DNA from: Drosophila pseudoobscura
Taxonomy: Eukaryota > Arthropoda > Insecta > Diptera > Drosophilidae
Direction of reading: 5' to 3'
DNA: 64,000 bases
NCBI RefSeq assembly: GCF_009870125.1
Contig: NC_046680.1
Location: forward strand, 22,773,501 to 22,837,500
Shown in pieces: positions 17,766 through 30,421 of this stretch (position 1 is the stretch's first letter; each line of letters opens with the position of its first letter). Both the position numbers and the translations under genes were made by a program. The notes under the pieces are model-generated. The model was not told where the DNA came from. It made no database searches and saw only the letters and a list, made by a program, of their open reading frames with translations.

Positions 17766-20700
17766 CGAAGAGCAGCTGAACAGCAACTTATCTGAAGCAT
17801 TATTTATAACATAGAGTGAACCGAAGGACATCTTGTGGGTGCAACTTTGATTGCATCGCATGTTTGCAGTGCGGTTATCGAAGGGAAACTTTGTCGAGCA
17901 TCCCCGAGCACTTGAAATTTCTTGTAGGAGTGGGGAGGTGAAGTCAATTCGTTCTACACATGTGGATTGGCTCTGGATCTTATTTAAGGCATAAACAATC
18001 GTTTAAGAACTACCAGAACCCTCCAGGTCCGTCCAACACATAAACGCATTAATACTCTAAAGTCTGTTATCCTTTTAGGTGGACTAGCCAATAGCCAAGA
18101 AGGACTTCCCAAGGATACTGAAAAGTAAGCTATATCTTCATTCGTATTCAAACGTAGTTCTCGATCTAGGAACCACGGGGGGTTCTCCGTCTTTGTGCAC
18201 TTCATTAATGCAGCGTAAGGTGTGGGGTTCATGGGCTACCAATTGACCCTTGAAGGCTTCGACGCCAGAGTTCAGGCTTCAACGCACGCAAAATTAATTA
18301 ACGCTGTTCCAAACTTTTGCCACTGCAATCTTTTGTCATAGTTCCCTCATTTTATGGCCGGTCCCCGCTCTCCTTTTCCTTTCCCCCGTTCACGGTCTGG
18401 ACCTCCCCGAAAAGACGAACAAATATGAAAAGGATTCGACTGCCAGATGTCCATTGCAGAATGACATCCCTTTTTCCACTGGATGTAGGCCCATTAGATA
18501 TGATCTGTATGCAAGAGCGTGGAGTCCCTTTTTTTGAACTACATGTATTTTGTTTTTGCATTCTCGGGCCTACTCTTTTTCTCTTTGTCGGTTGTGCGTC
18601 TTGTGCTGGCGGCACTTGCCGAAGAATAAGTCTCGGTGTGAGAATAGGACCTTCATATAGCATATAGTCTGAAAAGGTCTGCAAAGAATATACGCCCCTA
18701 AAACTACAGGGTGTACAGAGGGTCACGACTGCAGGCAAAGCAACATTTTGGCTGTTGCCCGGGTTTTTTTTCGTTTTTTTGGAGGTGTGGCACAGCAGTG
18801 GTGTGGGGGCGAGTGCCGGGGCGAGCAGCCCAAACTTAAAACTGGCTGGAAGCCATTTTGTGTAAAGTGCTTCGGTGCATGCCACTCCGTAGCATCCTCG
18901 GGGATCCATCCTCGCCTGCTGCGCTCCTGCTGCTCCTTTGGCCGCGCTTCAACAGTTCCGCGAGGACAGTCGGTCATTTTGGACTTGCAACTTTTGGCCG
19001 GCGAAGCAAATGGCGAAGGAGGAGCTTCAGGCGAGGGGAAAAGGAAAAAGGAGGCATTTCCTCGCGATTGTTTTTCTTCCGCTGGACCTAAGCCTTGGAC
19101 CAAAGAGAAGGAGTCCAGTCCGCTTTAATTGTTTTCGAACAAGAGTCTGTCCAGAGTCTCGGTTTAAGCCCACAATTAAACGTGTCTTCTGATGGTGGAG
19201 CCAACCCCCCCTCCTGCAACCCCCTGCGGCATACATAAATCCAGAGCGTGGATTTGCAGCGAAAGCCAAATGCAATTGGAGCAATTGGAGCTGCGTTTCA
19301 TTTGCTTGGCCTGGCCGTGTGTTTTCCTGCCTCCCTCGATGCCTCGACTCCTCGATTCCAGGATTCGTGCTTCTTGGTTTTGTTTTTGTTTGTGTGTTTG
19401 TGTTTGCCACCGAAATTGAATTTCTCGCTGAGCGGAAAACAATAAACAAGCCAAGTGAAAAGCCAGAAGGCGACGGAGCGCAGCGGAGTGCGCCAAGCTG
19501 AAAGATGAATGGATGGCAACAGGGGAGCAGGAGGAGCAGGAGGAGGACTCTGAAGAAGGGGAAGGAAAAGCCAAGGTAACTTCGAACAGTGCAGCAAAGG
19601 ATAAGAGAGGGTATACTATCTACACGCACTGTATTCGTGGAAGCAACTCCAACGAAAAACACCGTGGCATTCCAAAATAAAGGCTGTTCCCATTGGAAGT
19701 ACCATGTTTTCAGGGGACTCTCTATTTCAGGAAAACATTTAATGAAGAGAACCTTATCGAAAAGAGAACCTTTTAGAGTATCGAACCATTCGTATATCCT
19801 TTCTTCTTTTCTCTCTCTCTCTGTGTGGCGTCCTCCGGGGGTTTCCTCTCGCCTCGTGTCTCCTTTTCTTGGCACATTGTTTGGCCAAAACGGAAGGAAA
19901 CACTTTCATTATCACTTTGGCGCTGCAAATTTATGGCGACAGAGAGTCCCCTCACTGTCCCTGTCCCCTGCAGGCAGGGGATTCCCCCGTATGGGGGGTG
20001 TGCGGGACGGCTTAAAGCGGATAACACCATAGTCGTGGGAGGTTATCGAAGAGACGACTGAAAGTCTTTGCCACTTTTAAATGCATTTCCCAGAGCGAGA
20101 GTGTTCCGGCAGAGCTGTTTGTGGCGATGCAGCTGCTGTTAATTGGGAAAAGTCCCAGGCCGAGAGCAAAGGATTCCGGAGACAGCTGTACAGCAGCGTA
20201 CGTGCCGCAAACGGCCACAACGACAACTGCTTGCTGCAGGGTCCTTCTTAATAAATGCTTTCCGTTGCATGAGTAGTGGCAGGACTTCCAGATCGTCTGC
20301 CATATACTCTGCCATTGAATGTTTCCCGAATTGGAGCACTAGACACGGGACTCACTCATCTCCAGGGTCTTTTTTGTCTTCTCTCAGGTGGAAGCATTAG
20401 CCTGGATATCCTTTCTGCTCTTCTTCGTTGGCTCCTTCATTAATTTTGCTCTCCTTAATCATTTTCTCACTCGTTTTGGGGCCATTCATTCTCACTCGTC
20501 AGCTGTAACAATTTGCGGAAATTAGCCAAGGTGTTTTATGGTCATCACCGGAGTACTAGAGTACCGGACTAACAGAGAAGCACCGCTCTCATCTCATCTC
20601 ATCCCATTCCATTCCATCCTGCTGGAGTGGATGACTGTTGTTGCTGTGTTTGTCTTTTTCTTCAGTTTGGTTTTCCTTTCTCTTGGAGTGTCGCCCGTCC

Positions 20701-21015
20701 ACTGTCCGCTGTCCGTTGTGCTGCCATTGGGTTTTGTTTTAATTGGGGTCTAAGCTGCCATTAGGTTCCTCAGCCCCCCCTCCACACAGCCCGTTTGGTA
20801 ATTCTATTTTTGCAGTTTAATGAAGTCCTTGGCCGGGCTGCAGGACCCGTCGCTCGTCGCCTGTCGTCTAGGCAAATTGGTTGGCATTATTCATTCAGTG
20901 TCCTTTAAAGCCCAGGATATGCCAGCGGCAGTGGGCTCTCTACAGTCTACACTCTCGGCCTGGCTTAAATGCCAATATATCACTGGCTAACAAAGCCACC
21001 TGTCCCGTGTAGCCA

Positions 21016-21046
<31 letters not shown>

Positions 21047-24000
21047 CTGTGTGTCTGTGTGTGTTGCGGCAACAGGAGTACAACATGCATCACGCACACA
21101 TGTCTTCACAGGATACTAATTATGATAGCGGTGGCATGGCAAGGACATTGCAGCAGAACAACAACAATGCAGCCTTGCTTCCACCTGCATCAGACTGTCA
21201 CGGTGCTTGTATGTCTCTCTGTGGGTGTGTGTGTGTGTGTGGCTTTGGGGGTGTATCAGTGTGGGGCTTCATAAGCCGTTTCTGCCGCGTGAGGCTTTTG
21301 AGAGCCGGCAAACAACTCAATTGAATGGGCATTGGAGGTGAAAAAATGTCCCACGCGGTGAAAGCAGCCCTTGGACTTTGGACTTCAAAGGGATTTGGCT
21401 TTAAGGAGGGGTGCTCTTGGGCACTTCAATCGAATCCAATTTTCGGCTGACTTTAGCTTTAACCTTCTTCTACTTGACCTGAACGATACCACACCCCACC
21501 ACCTACCTCAACCTCTCTGCCGCACTCTCATCCCCCCCGGGAAGGTATTTCAATTTCGTTTCGTTACAAATCGTACCATCAGCCCCGCCTTCGTTGCGAT
21601 TCAATAAAGAGCACAGCCCCTCGGAGTCGGCGACGGAGTCGGAGTCGTAGAATATCATAAATTTTCGTCATTCTCAGCTGCAACTTCGGCGCGAATGTAC
21701 CGTACATCCGTACACCGTACTCCGTACACCGTACATATCTTTGCCGTCATCCCCGATTACCGCAAACACCTGTACAGCCACGCCTCCTGCCAGCACCACC
21801 ACATACCCCCACTCCGTCGTTCCTTTTGGCCATTTGTCAGAGTTTTGCGGCAGTGAGAGGGGAAGTGGGAAGGGTACGGGAACGGGGTGCGGGTTTGGAA
21901 TAGAAATTGCTGCCAAGTCATGTCATTGCCACATCCCCATCCATGCATGTACCCGCACGGATATGTAGATCCTGGAGGCCAGGACTCGTATGCGAAAATA
22001 CTTCCGTGACTTTTGCGGCAGCTACGTGACTCGCCTCCCCAGTGCCTCGTCTCCTCCCGTTGCTGCCCCGCGACATATTTACTGTTTTTCAAATTGCACT
22101 TTGAAACTTTTTGGCTGGCACACAGGCAGGCAGGCAGCATTTTTTACGATCCCTCCTAGCTGAGGCACCTACCTCTATCCGTGCCACGACTAGCCCCCGC
22201 ATGCAACTCTTCTGCCCTGCCCTGCCCTGCCCGCCCGCATATCATGTGTTTATGGCTTCTTAATTGTGTGTGTGTGTGTAGAAGTTTTTCCATTTTTCCG
22301 ACACTTTTTATGGCAGTGACAGTTTATGTTAATTCCCGTCGTCTGCGGCAGGGCCCGATAATATCGGCAATCATATTGATATTATATTGATTAATTGCCC
22401 GTCCTGTCTGGCCATATTTCCACGGCGAATATATTATGTTTTAAATAAATACAAAATGCCCGAACGTTGGGGCTTAATTAAGCTGCGCTTAATTGGACGT
22501 GAATCGGATAACGGGTACCATGGGGTGTTCAGGGGATGATTGACCAAGCGGAAGACTACTCTGTGCGGGGCGGGGGGAAGGATTTTACAGGGCGAAGGCC
22601 TGTGGGACTATCTTTCGGGCTTAAAGCTGCTCAAAAGTGGAGTTTAATCATTAAAATATATGATATTTTTGGTTAGTTGAAGGACAGTTCCTTGATGTTC
22701 TAACGCCTCCCCAAGGATTCACTGACCCAAGCTGACATCTGCAATTGATTTGCTTGTAAAGATACAAAACCATTCCTCTGCTGCGACCTTTGAACTGGTA
22801 TCAATTTGTTAATTCCTTTACTCTCCCTTTGAGCTGTGGCAAAGTACTTAATGCAAATTAGGGCCCACACACTCGATTTATGATACCCCCGAAAGTCGTG
22901 CATTGAGAAGGTATGCCGTGGTCGTGTGGCAGGATGTAACTTGGGAAATTAACTAGACTTGAATGAACAGATTTTTGGGTCGTAAATCATTTGAGAGGTG
23001 GATTTCAATGACAGAGCAACAATTATAGTTTGTAGATATAGACAAATATATATTCCTTAGAAATCCTGTTTTTTCCGCTGTTGTATCCAGAAATATCAGA
23101 AAACCTTTATTTATCAGTATTCTCCTGTTTTATCCAGATATATACATAGAACCAACAATCGGTTATCCCATAGTCGAAATATCGCTTCGATTATCTCTTG
23201 TTTTTGTTTTGTTGTTTCCTTGGTCCGCCCCCTTTTGGTCGTGTTCGCTTTTGATGGAAAGGCGAGAAAATCTTTGCCACGCGACATTTTCTGCAATTAG
23301 GGGCAAAAACACGTACCAGGAATGGCAAGCGGAATGGCTAGGTCTGTGCTCGGAGGCAGGGGCAGAGGCAGACACAGACGCAGACGCAACTCTAGATGGG
23401 GGGGCATGCCGCGGAGGCATACCTTGAATTGAAGATCCCCCCGCGGGTTTATCATAATACTAAAATCTAGCATTGGCCCAGAGTTAAATCTTTAATGAGA
23501 CGGAAAGCGAGCGCCAATCGCTGCAATTAAAATTAATTACAGTATTTGTCAGCTTAGCTCCGGCTAACCAGGAGGCCACCGCAACGGAACGGAACGGAGC
23601 GGAGCGGATCGGAAAGGCAGGCCAGAAGAGCAGCCACGAAGAAGAGCCATCGCCGGCTCATTCACCAATCTCTGGGATGGGATGGGCTGTGCTGGGATGG
23701 AGGAGAGGCTGGAGAGGAGCCCTGCATTGATTGCAATCGCGATCGTTAATTAAATGTCCAAAGGAATGTTGTTGCTGTTGTTGCAAGTCGTTGCTGCTGC
23801 TGCTGCTAGTGGTGCTGCCTCCTGTGCGTAAAGATCAGCCAGCCTGGATAAGGGGCAAGTTGCAAGTTGCAAGTTGCTCTCTGGCTGCCGGCTATTTATA
23901 TCTGCAGCACGTTGTTGCACGCAATGTGATGTCTGTCCCCAGTCCCCCGTCCCGTACATACAACAAAACTCAGATCCAGCTCGCTCCCCCTCTCGCTCCC

Positions 24001-24964
24001 CTTCCCAAGCAGTTCCAAGCCCCCGTGTAGTGCTGCTGCGGGCATTATCGCCCTTGATCTTGGCTAAATCGAAATCGCCGGCGTTGCGTGAAGTGTTGCA
24101 AATGAGTTTTTGTCTGGGGCGTGCAACGCATTTTCAATTGGTCTGCAAATTGGCAGCGCCAACGGAAAACAGTCCGCAAATGAAGCCCCAAGCCTTGCAT
24201 CGTACAGGTGGCAGATATTCTATATTCAAAATAGGGAATATAGGAGGGAAATAGGGGTATTTTTGGGTGATTTTGTCCTCAATAATGGTGTGGAATATCA
24301 TTATTTCTGGAAACTCATGGGATTTTCTATGAAATCGTTGACATTTTTTGGCGATTGTACTATATTATCAGATCTTCATTTGATGTGGAGAACTTTCCTT
24401 GACCCACGGTTAGTACATCCCCTCATATCTAGTGCTACGAGTGCCCCATTCTGTAGTTGCAACATCCACACTTAATAATGAATTGTTAGATTATCCAACC
24501 CATAGATAAATATTTAATAATTATTCCGCAATACTCCGATATACATATCTGGGGCCTCCCTCCAACAAGTAGTGCCAATATTTATACGGAATATCCACTT
24601 TATATAGACAGGCATGAGCGTATATGAAACTGCAACTGGGCAAACAGAAAATTGTGTTTATTGATGGCGAAAACACCCGAAGAAAACTCGTTTCGGTCGC
24701 CAACAAAGTGGCCGTTATTTGTACAATTTTCTAACAACGACACATGAAAACCTGACGACACTGACCGGTCAAAGTTTATTGTGGGATGGGGCATCGAAAC
24801 AAATGCTTTCGGTTCGGCTAATTAGCATTCCTTTTTTTTTTTTTTTTCTGAGTGCTAATTGTTTTTGCAAATGTTTTCATATTAATTTATGCACACAGAT
24901 GCCTGCTGATGCATTCCACTGAGAGAAAACTCTCGCGGATAATGTGTACCCCGTATTCCCTCAG
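17766..24964. other. Non-coding interval with repeats
   Basis: Low-complexity, microsatellite-rich DNA. Long open frames at 18.3-20.4 kb on both strands overlap one another and are dominated by simple-sequence residues, so I do not call genes. Short multi-copy strings include the CCGTACA-type cluster near 21696-21736. Confidence 0.45.
21019..21064. repeat. (GT)n microsatellite
   Basis: A GT run with two CT interruptions. Confidence 0.9.
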
Positions 24965-25138
24965 GGCCTATCTGCGCTGACTCTCAGTGTCTTTCTGGCC
25001 GCGTGCCTAGGCCAACACAACGACTTGCGCTCCGCAATGGGCTGCGGCACCCTCTTGGACGATCCGGATCGAAGCTCCGCCTCTGCCTCAGTCTCGCTAT
25101 TGGGACTAGCCTTCGAATCGAATACCGTATATGACTAA
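24965..25138 (+). CDS. Candidate terminal coding exon, parent gene unknown
   Basis: A pyrimidine-containing acceptor (GTATTCCCTCAG) precedes a phase-0 open stretch of 57 codons ending FESNTVYD and a TAA. It contains LTLSVFLAACLG, then a polar region with DDPDRSSASASVSLLG. It has no usable donor before the stop, so if real it is a last exon. I recognise no domain and find no partner exon. It lies 0.7 kb before the zinc-finger exon and could be an alternative 3' end of the same gene. Confidence 0.27.
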   Translation, partial: GLSALTLSVFLAACLGQHNDLRSAMGCGTLLDDPDRSSASASVSLLGLAFESNTVYD

Positions 25139-25879
25139 CGCAAAATGAATTTAAATCGGTTGACTCTATTTCTATAGCTGCCATAGAAATCCACTTATTT
25201 TCAATGCTTTGAATTTACCGCCCCAAAAACTCGCCTCTTTTTAAATTTCCATTCTTTTCCCCAGTCTTTAAAAACAATTTCAAATTTGAATTCAAACGCC
25301 GCGCTTTTTTCATCCCTTACAACACTATCTATAATCTGCTGCCGCTTAACAACATTAACTCCTGAGTCAAAGCAACTCTGTGCTCCCGCGGGGAAGAAGA
25401 AGAAGCATAACAAAAGTTAATTTTTATTTGCATTGTAAAAAAGTAAAAAAGCAGAATATTCCGCTCATGTCAATCATAGAAACGGCAATACATCATCAAA
25501 AACCGCAGCTTCATACGATCGGTGATGCAATAAAAGAAAATCGTATGGAAATCTATAATTAAAACGGAAAAATGTTGGTTTATTATTAAGACCTGCCACC
25601 ACAAATGGCGTCATAATTCTCTTTGTTGTTGTTTTTGTGCACCCAAAACATACGTGCTAAAAAGATGTGTGTCTGAAAATACCCGATGCATATTATATGG
25701 AGATGACTTGGGGAAAAATGAATATCTAAAGAATATCCCCGCAATCGTCGGCGCTGAAGACTAATTGGCAAGTGATTTCGATGCCTCGCTGAGAAGTCTC
25801 TGGTATAGTCCTTATTCATTCGGATCCTACGTACCTCTCTTCCTTCGTGTGTCATTCAGTGGATGTCTGTATTTTTCAG

Positions 25880-26090
25880 CTATGTGACATGCTGTACGTG
25901 CGGAAAGTACCGCGGCCCCAAGTGCGCTGACTGGCGGCCCAAGGATGCCGACTGGGAGTGCCAGCTGTGCCACAGCTCCAAGGAGTCGCTGGCGCACACC
26001 TCCTCCTGGGTGGCGGAGCAGATGTCCTTTAACCAGCACAAGTTCGTGTATCCGATGCGGGCTCGCAGCGACAGTGACTGTTTTGTATAA
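25880..26090 (+). CDS. Last exon with half of a FYVE-related (Rab-effector type) zinc finger
   Basis: A strong acceptor (CTGTATTTTTCAG) precedes a phase-1 open stretch of 69 complete codons ending DSDCFV and TAA. The frame reads CCTCGKYRGPKCADW, then WECQLCHSSKESLAHTSSW, then VAEQMSFNQHKF. Paired cysteines followed by a W-x-C-x2-C-H and a Ser-Trp resemble the second half of the Rab-binding zinc finger in the Slac2/MyRIP/rabphilin families, which link vesicles carrying Rab proteins to motors or exocytosis. The first half and the flanking helices would be on an upstream exon that I could not find. Codon choice and cysteine order make a real exon likely, but the gene is unidentified. Confidence 0.55.
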
Positions 26091-26492
26091 TCGGGCATAA
26101 ATATCTGTAATGTAAGCCTATAGATGGCTCACAGAAAACTTGAGAACCTGAACCTGAACAGAACAGAAGAGAACAAACGTCTGCCAGCCAGTTCGAAGTA
26201 ATCGTCGTCTGGGGATCTATTCCCGCAGGTGGCTGGCTCTCCCCTGGCGAGCGGAAGTAGCAGCGATCGATGAAAACATCCAACAGCGCGCATGCGCGCA
26301 GGCGGCTGTGCGCTAAAAACGCTTAAGCGGCGTTGTCGTTGGCGCATGTACAGGTAAAATGTGCGTGTGTGCGTGCCCGTGCACCAACACAAGTGTCTGC
26401 ACCCCCACTTTGCCGGAGTGTGTGTCTGTGTGCTTGTGTTTGTGAGCGAGTGTCAAATGCCACTAATTGAAACTTCTTCAATTGCCTACTTT

Positions 26493-26666
26493 ATTATTAA
26501 AATAATAAATATACTAAATATACTAATACTAAATATTACCCTAATTAAAAAAATTAAATTAAATTATTTTCCAAAAAATTGTTTAAAATTATTAAAATAA
26601 TAAATATACTAAATATACTAATACTAAATATTACCCTAATTAAAAAAATTAAATTAAATTATTTTC
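26493..26666. repeat. 79-bp direct repeat, two identical copies
   Basis: 26493-26571 and 26588-26666 look identical over 79 AT-rich bases, with a 16-bp spacer and a 95-bp period. Confidence 0.88.
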
Positions 26667-27730
26667 AGCAAATGGAGAATGTTAAAAGAAAAAAAATAAG
26701 CTAGCGACTAAAAACGCCTGAAACCCTCTGCAGAAACCGCTTCAAACCATATTCAAAAATCGCCTGCAACAATGCCTTGCAACCACAACAACAAAAGTAG
26801 CAACAACAAAATGCAAATGAGCCACGTGCATGCCGGAGGAGTTCGAGCGACAAGTGCAGCGGCCAACATGTGCGTGTTCGAGTTGGGAGCCGGCATAAAA
26901 TCAGCAAAAACAAGTTTTGTTCGATGTTGCCATAGTGATGAGCGGGCTGGACGTAAAACGAAAAGAAAACAAACAAAGATACACATTAGGGAAAGAAGTT
27001 CAATGGAAATATTCATAGGGAATGAAGCAAAAGTGGCCCTCAATCTCTTTCCACTGCCTCTTGGCCCCCCAGCCAATTGTCTGGCTGCCACAAATGTCTT
27101 TCGCATAGGGGCACATTTGTCATTCTCAGACCTCCTTCCACAAACCCTCTGACTGTGTCTCTTATCAGTGAATTTTTATCACACAGAAAGAAGTGACCCA
27201 CACCCTAAGTCGAACCAGAGTTCGCTTCGAACATGCCCCAACGTGCTCTGCTATGCGCTGGCAACATGTTGGAACTCTCCACGCTCTCTGCAATCGGTTA
27301 AGGCTCTCTTTTTCGCTCTCTTTGCATGGGTAGCAACACTCATTCCATACACAAATGTTGACCATTTCATGCACAAATGTTGCGGCCACATTGATTTGTA
27401 TGGGCCAGACTCATGTGCCGCGGAAACGAGCAACATGTCCCGCAACATTCGGCATACCCTAGGGAAAATTGGAAGTTGGCGCGTATTGGCAGTCCACGGC
27501 CTTGCCGCCCCATTCGAATTTTGGCCGTTGAAATTGTTGGACGTTTGGATGTTGGCAGTGAGTGCGCTGCATTTCTTTTCTTCCATCCAAAAAAAAATAC
27601 GTGAAGAGTCCGCCGACGAGCACACCTCTACGCGCGCAGGTGTTTGTCATTGTGTGCGTGCCGTACCTATGCTTATGTGAGTGTGTGTGATAGTGTCTGT
27701 GCCTGTGTGTTGTGCGAGTGTGAAGAGTGA
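26667..27730. other. Non-coding interval before the 5' UTR candidate
   Basis: No supported exon. Overlapping open frames at 27168-27680 on both strands look like chance. Confidence 0.4.
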
Positions 27731-28159
27731 CACAACACAACAACAACAACAGCAGCAGCAGCAGCAGCACGGGGCCGCAATCAGCTGTGAAGGTGCGAAA
27801 GCAAAATGCAAATCGAATAAATGGTTGGCCAAAAATTACGAATTATCAGCGCGAATTCTCCCGTAAATTCCATATCTCCGAAATCGAAACGAAGCGTGCG
27901 GCTCTAAATCAATCGGAAAAAAACTAACAAAATAATTTTCAAAAATATTTCAAACAAATAATATACAAACAAAGGAACACAGAAGCAGCAATCGGCGTTA
28001 AAGTGTTTACCATAAATTTGCTTGCGGATGAGCAGCAGTTGGAGGAGGTGAAGAATCCAAGGAATCCAAAGAGAGTGCTGCAGAGGGAGGAGTATCCATC
28101 AGCACAGCCGCAGAGAGGAGGAGAAGCCGTCATTTCAGCAGCAGGTGGATTGCGCGGGG
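27731..28159 (+). other. Probable 5' UTR first exon with strong splice donor
   Basis: A purine- and A-rich stretch with CAA/CAG repeats (27736-27769) and many AAAC/AAAT strings, typical of fly 5' UTRs, ends in GGGG|GTAAGTG at 28159/28160. Short upstream frames are all closed quickly by stops. The most likely parent downstream on this strand is the pgant9-type gene, which would make the first intron about 26 kb. The left boundary is a guess. Confidence 0.42.
27736..27769. repeat. (CAA)n(CAG)n microsatellite
   Basis: A perfect trinucleotide run inside the proposed 5' UTR exon. Confidence 0.9.
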
Positions 28160-30319
28160 GTAAGTGAAACGGAGAGGAAAACGGAAATGTAACGGTGCGG
28201 CCGGAGGAGTAAAGCACTCAAATTTGTTGTTAGACTTGCTTCCCACTCTTCCGTCCGACACGCGACCCGCGACCTGCGACCGGGTTGTCTTGGGGGTTGG
28301 ATGGAACATATTCTGTCTCAAGTCACAACCTCAGCGGCTGGCACCCACCCCGGCACCTGCTGCTGCTGCTGTGCCTGCTGGCGCCTTCGCTCTCCCTTCC
28401 CGCCCCCTTTGCCCGTGACAACAGATCAAACATTTGTTTTTGTTGCGTGTCTTTGCCGACGCCGCGCGGCGTCCCGTTAACTTGGACTGACATTTTACAT
28501 GGCATTGCTTTTTCTTCTTCTTCTTCTTGTGACTGCTTCTTGTGTTGTTTTTGGTTCTCATCCAAACCCCACCTTCTCCTCATTGTTGTTGTTGCTTTCG
28601 TCTTGCATGAGTTCTCTTTCACAGCTCTTCCGCATGCTCTTCGTGCATTGACTTTTTGTCTCTCTTTCTGTCTACAGCAGAAGCTCTGCTGTTACTGTTA
28701 CTGATAGGTGGGAGTGAGTGAAAGAGAGATCTTCGATCGGGAAAACATTTCGAATAGAGGGCGGGAGAGAGTCCTCTCTGGAAAGACAGAGGGGACAGGG
28801 TATCCACGATTCTTCATACATTTCGGATCAGATTTCACGTGTTTTTGTTTGCAAATGACTTTTTATTGGCCATTTCCTTGACTTTGCTTGCCTGTCTGTT
28901 TTGCTCTCTTTTTTTTTTGGCACTGGTTGGCCCTCGTCTTGCATGTACTGGCGTGTGCGAAAAGAAAAAATCAATAAATTTCATTTGATTTTTATGTTGC
29001 GCCTCCTGCCCCATGCCCCACCCCCCCCTCCCCTGCTCACGGCTGACCGAGCCCACAGCTGTGTCTGGGAGAAGGACGGACGGAGGGAGAAGAACCGTTG
29101 AATGGAAGCGCTTTGTATTTGCCTTTGGCTTTGCAATGACAGCTTTTAGCGCCACCCCCACCTCCATCTCTACCCCTTAGTCCTACGCCTAGAGCCCTTA
29201 GCCAACCCCCAACCCAGCCTTCCTCCCTCCAGCCCCTAGTCCTGGCCTCACCCAAAGCTCCCTCTCTCGCGTCCACCCTTTGGCTTGCTCGCTGTCTCTT
29301 TCTGTGCGTTTTGCCGCGTTTTGTTTTGCTCTGGGTCTGGCCTAGAATCCAGCCAAGAGAAGAACCGAAAAAAACTTGTCTTTTGTTATTAATTATCAAA
29401 GGCGGCTCCCCCGAGGAAGGGGCGGGCATCGCTAGCCAGACCCGCCCAAATTAGACAGACAGACGGACGGACGGACAGATGGATGGATTGGTGTCAGCGG
29501 CAGGGGGCAAGGGGCAGCCCAAGAGCCGCCTCTATACTAGTCTTCTAATTAATTCAGAACTTTTATCAGATTGGGCTCTCCACTGGAAACCCGTTCTCTT
29601 CTCTTCCACTGCACCATTACTCACGGCTGTACACGCTATACTCAAAGATAAGATAAGATTAGAATGCTTCAGTTGGAATGGGGTATATCTTTTGGGGCCA
29701 AGTGTAGCCCCGTCCGGGGGTTATCTTTGCCTGGGATTTCAAATGTCATAATGGAATAATTTGACAACCGGATTGTTGACAGTTTTCTTATGTCATTTGT
29801 TTTGTGCAGCGAACACTTCTCTTGAGCATCAGTCTTGAGGGTAAATCCTGAGGCTAATTCGTTCCCATCGCTCTTTCTTTTAGCAGTTTCTTTGGACGGC
29901 ACCTTTAGGCCGTCATTCATCCTACCCTTCATAATGACTCCATTAGCCACAGCAGGAAAATCAGGTGAAAATGACATTTTTCTGTCATTCGGGGCATCCC
30001 CTCTCATGCTCTCCTGGGACCCCGTCAAGTGGGTTTATACTCCTGTTTCGCATTTGTTTAATTTCAAAAAATTCACCTTTATCGCCCTCGTTTGTTGCCT
30101 GTGACGACCTGTGGGCGAGAGGGTTCCGTTTAATTTCATTTCCATTTTCCATAAAACGAGTTTCTGGCTTTCTCAGCGGAAAGGGAGTAGGGAGAGAGTA
30201 GGTGCTTGGGGCTGGAGTTATGGCTGAAACCAAGTCCGGGGTTGACCGAGGTCTGGCTCTCCCTCTTTTCTCCCTCTCTCTGTGGCTCGTTTGATGCTTG
30301 GTTGCATCATTAAGAGGCA

Positions 30320-30339
30320 GCGGCGGCGGCGGCGGCGGC
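30320..30339. repeat. (CGG)n run
   Basis: About six and a half perfect CGG units. Confidence 0.85.
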
Positions 30340-30380
30340 AATTAACTTTAATTATTTATGTCGGCCACTGGGATCGAGAG

Positions 30381-30421
30381 ACGGGACGGGACGGGACGGG
30401 ACGGGACGGGACGGGACGGGG
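30381..30421. repeat. (ACGGG)8 minisatellite
   Basis: Eight perfect five-base units, G-rich on the + strand. Confidence 0.92.

Noticed and set aside
18352-18909. 185-codon minus-strand frame
   Set aside because: No recognisable motif, conflicting frames opposite, lies in a repeat-rich stretch.
19027-19875. 282-codon minus-strand frame
   Set aside because: Low-complexity composition, overlaps several other long frames on both strands, no domain.
27168-27680. 170-codon plus-strand frame opposed by a 124-codon minus frame
   Set aside because: Neither has a domain or splice context, and the composition is that of a GC-balanced stop-poor stretch.
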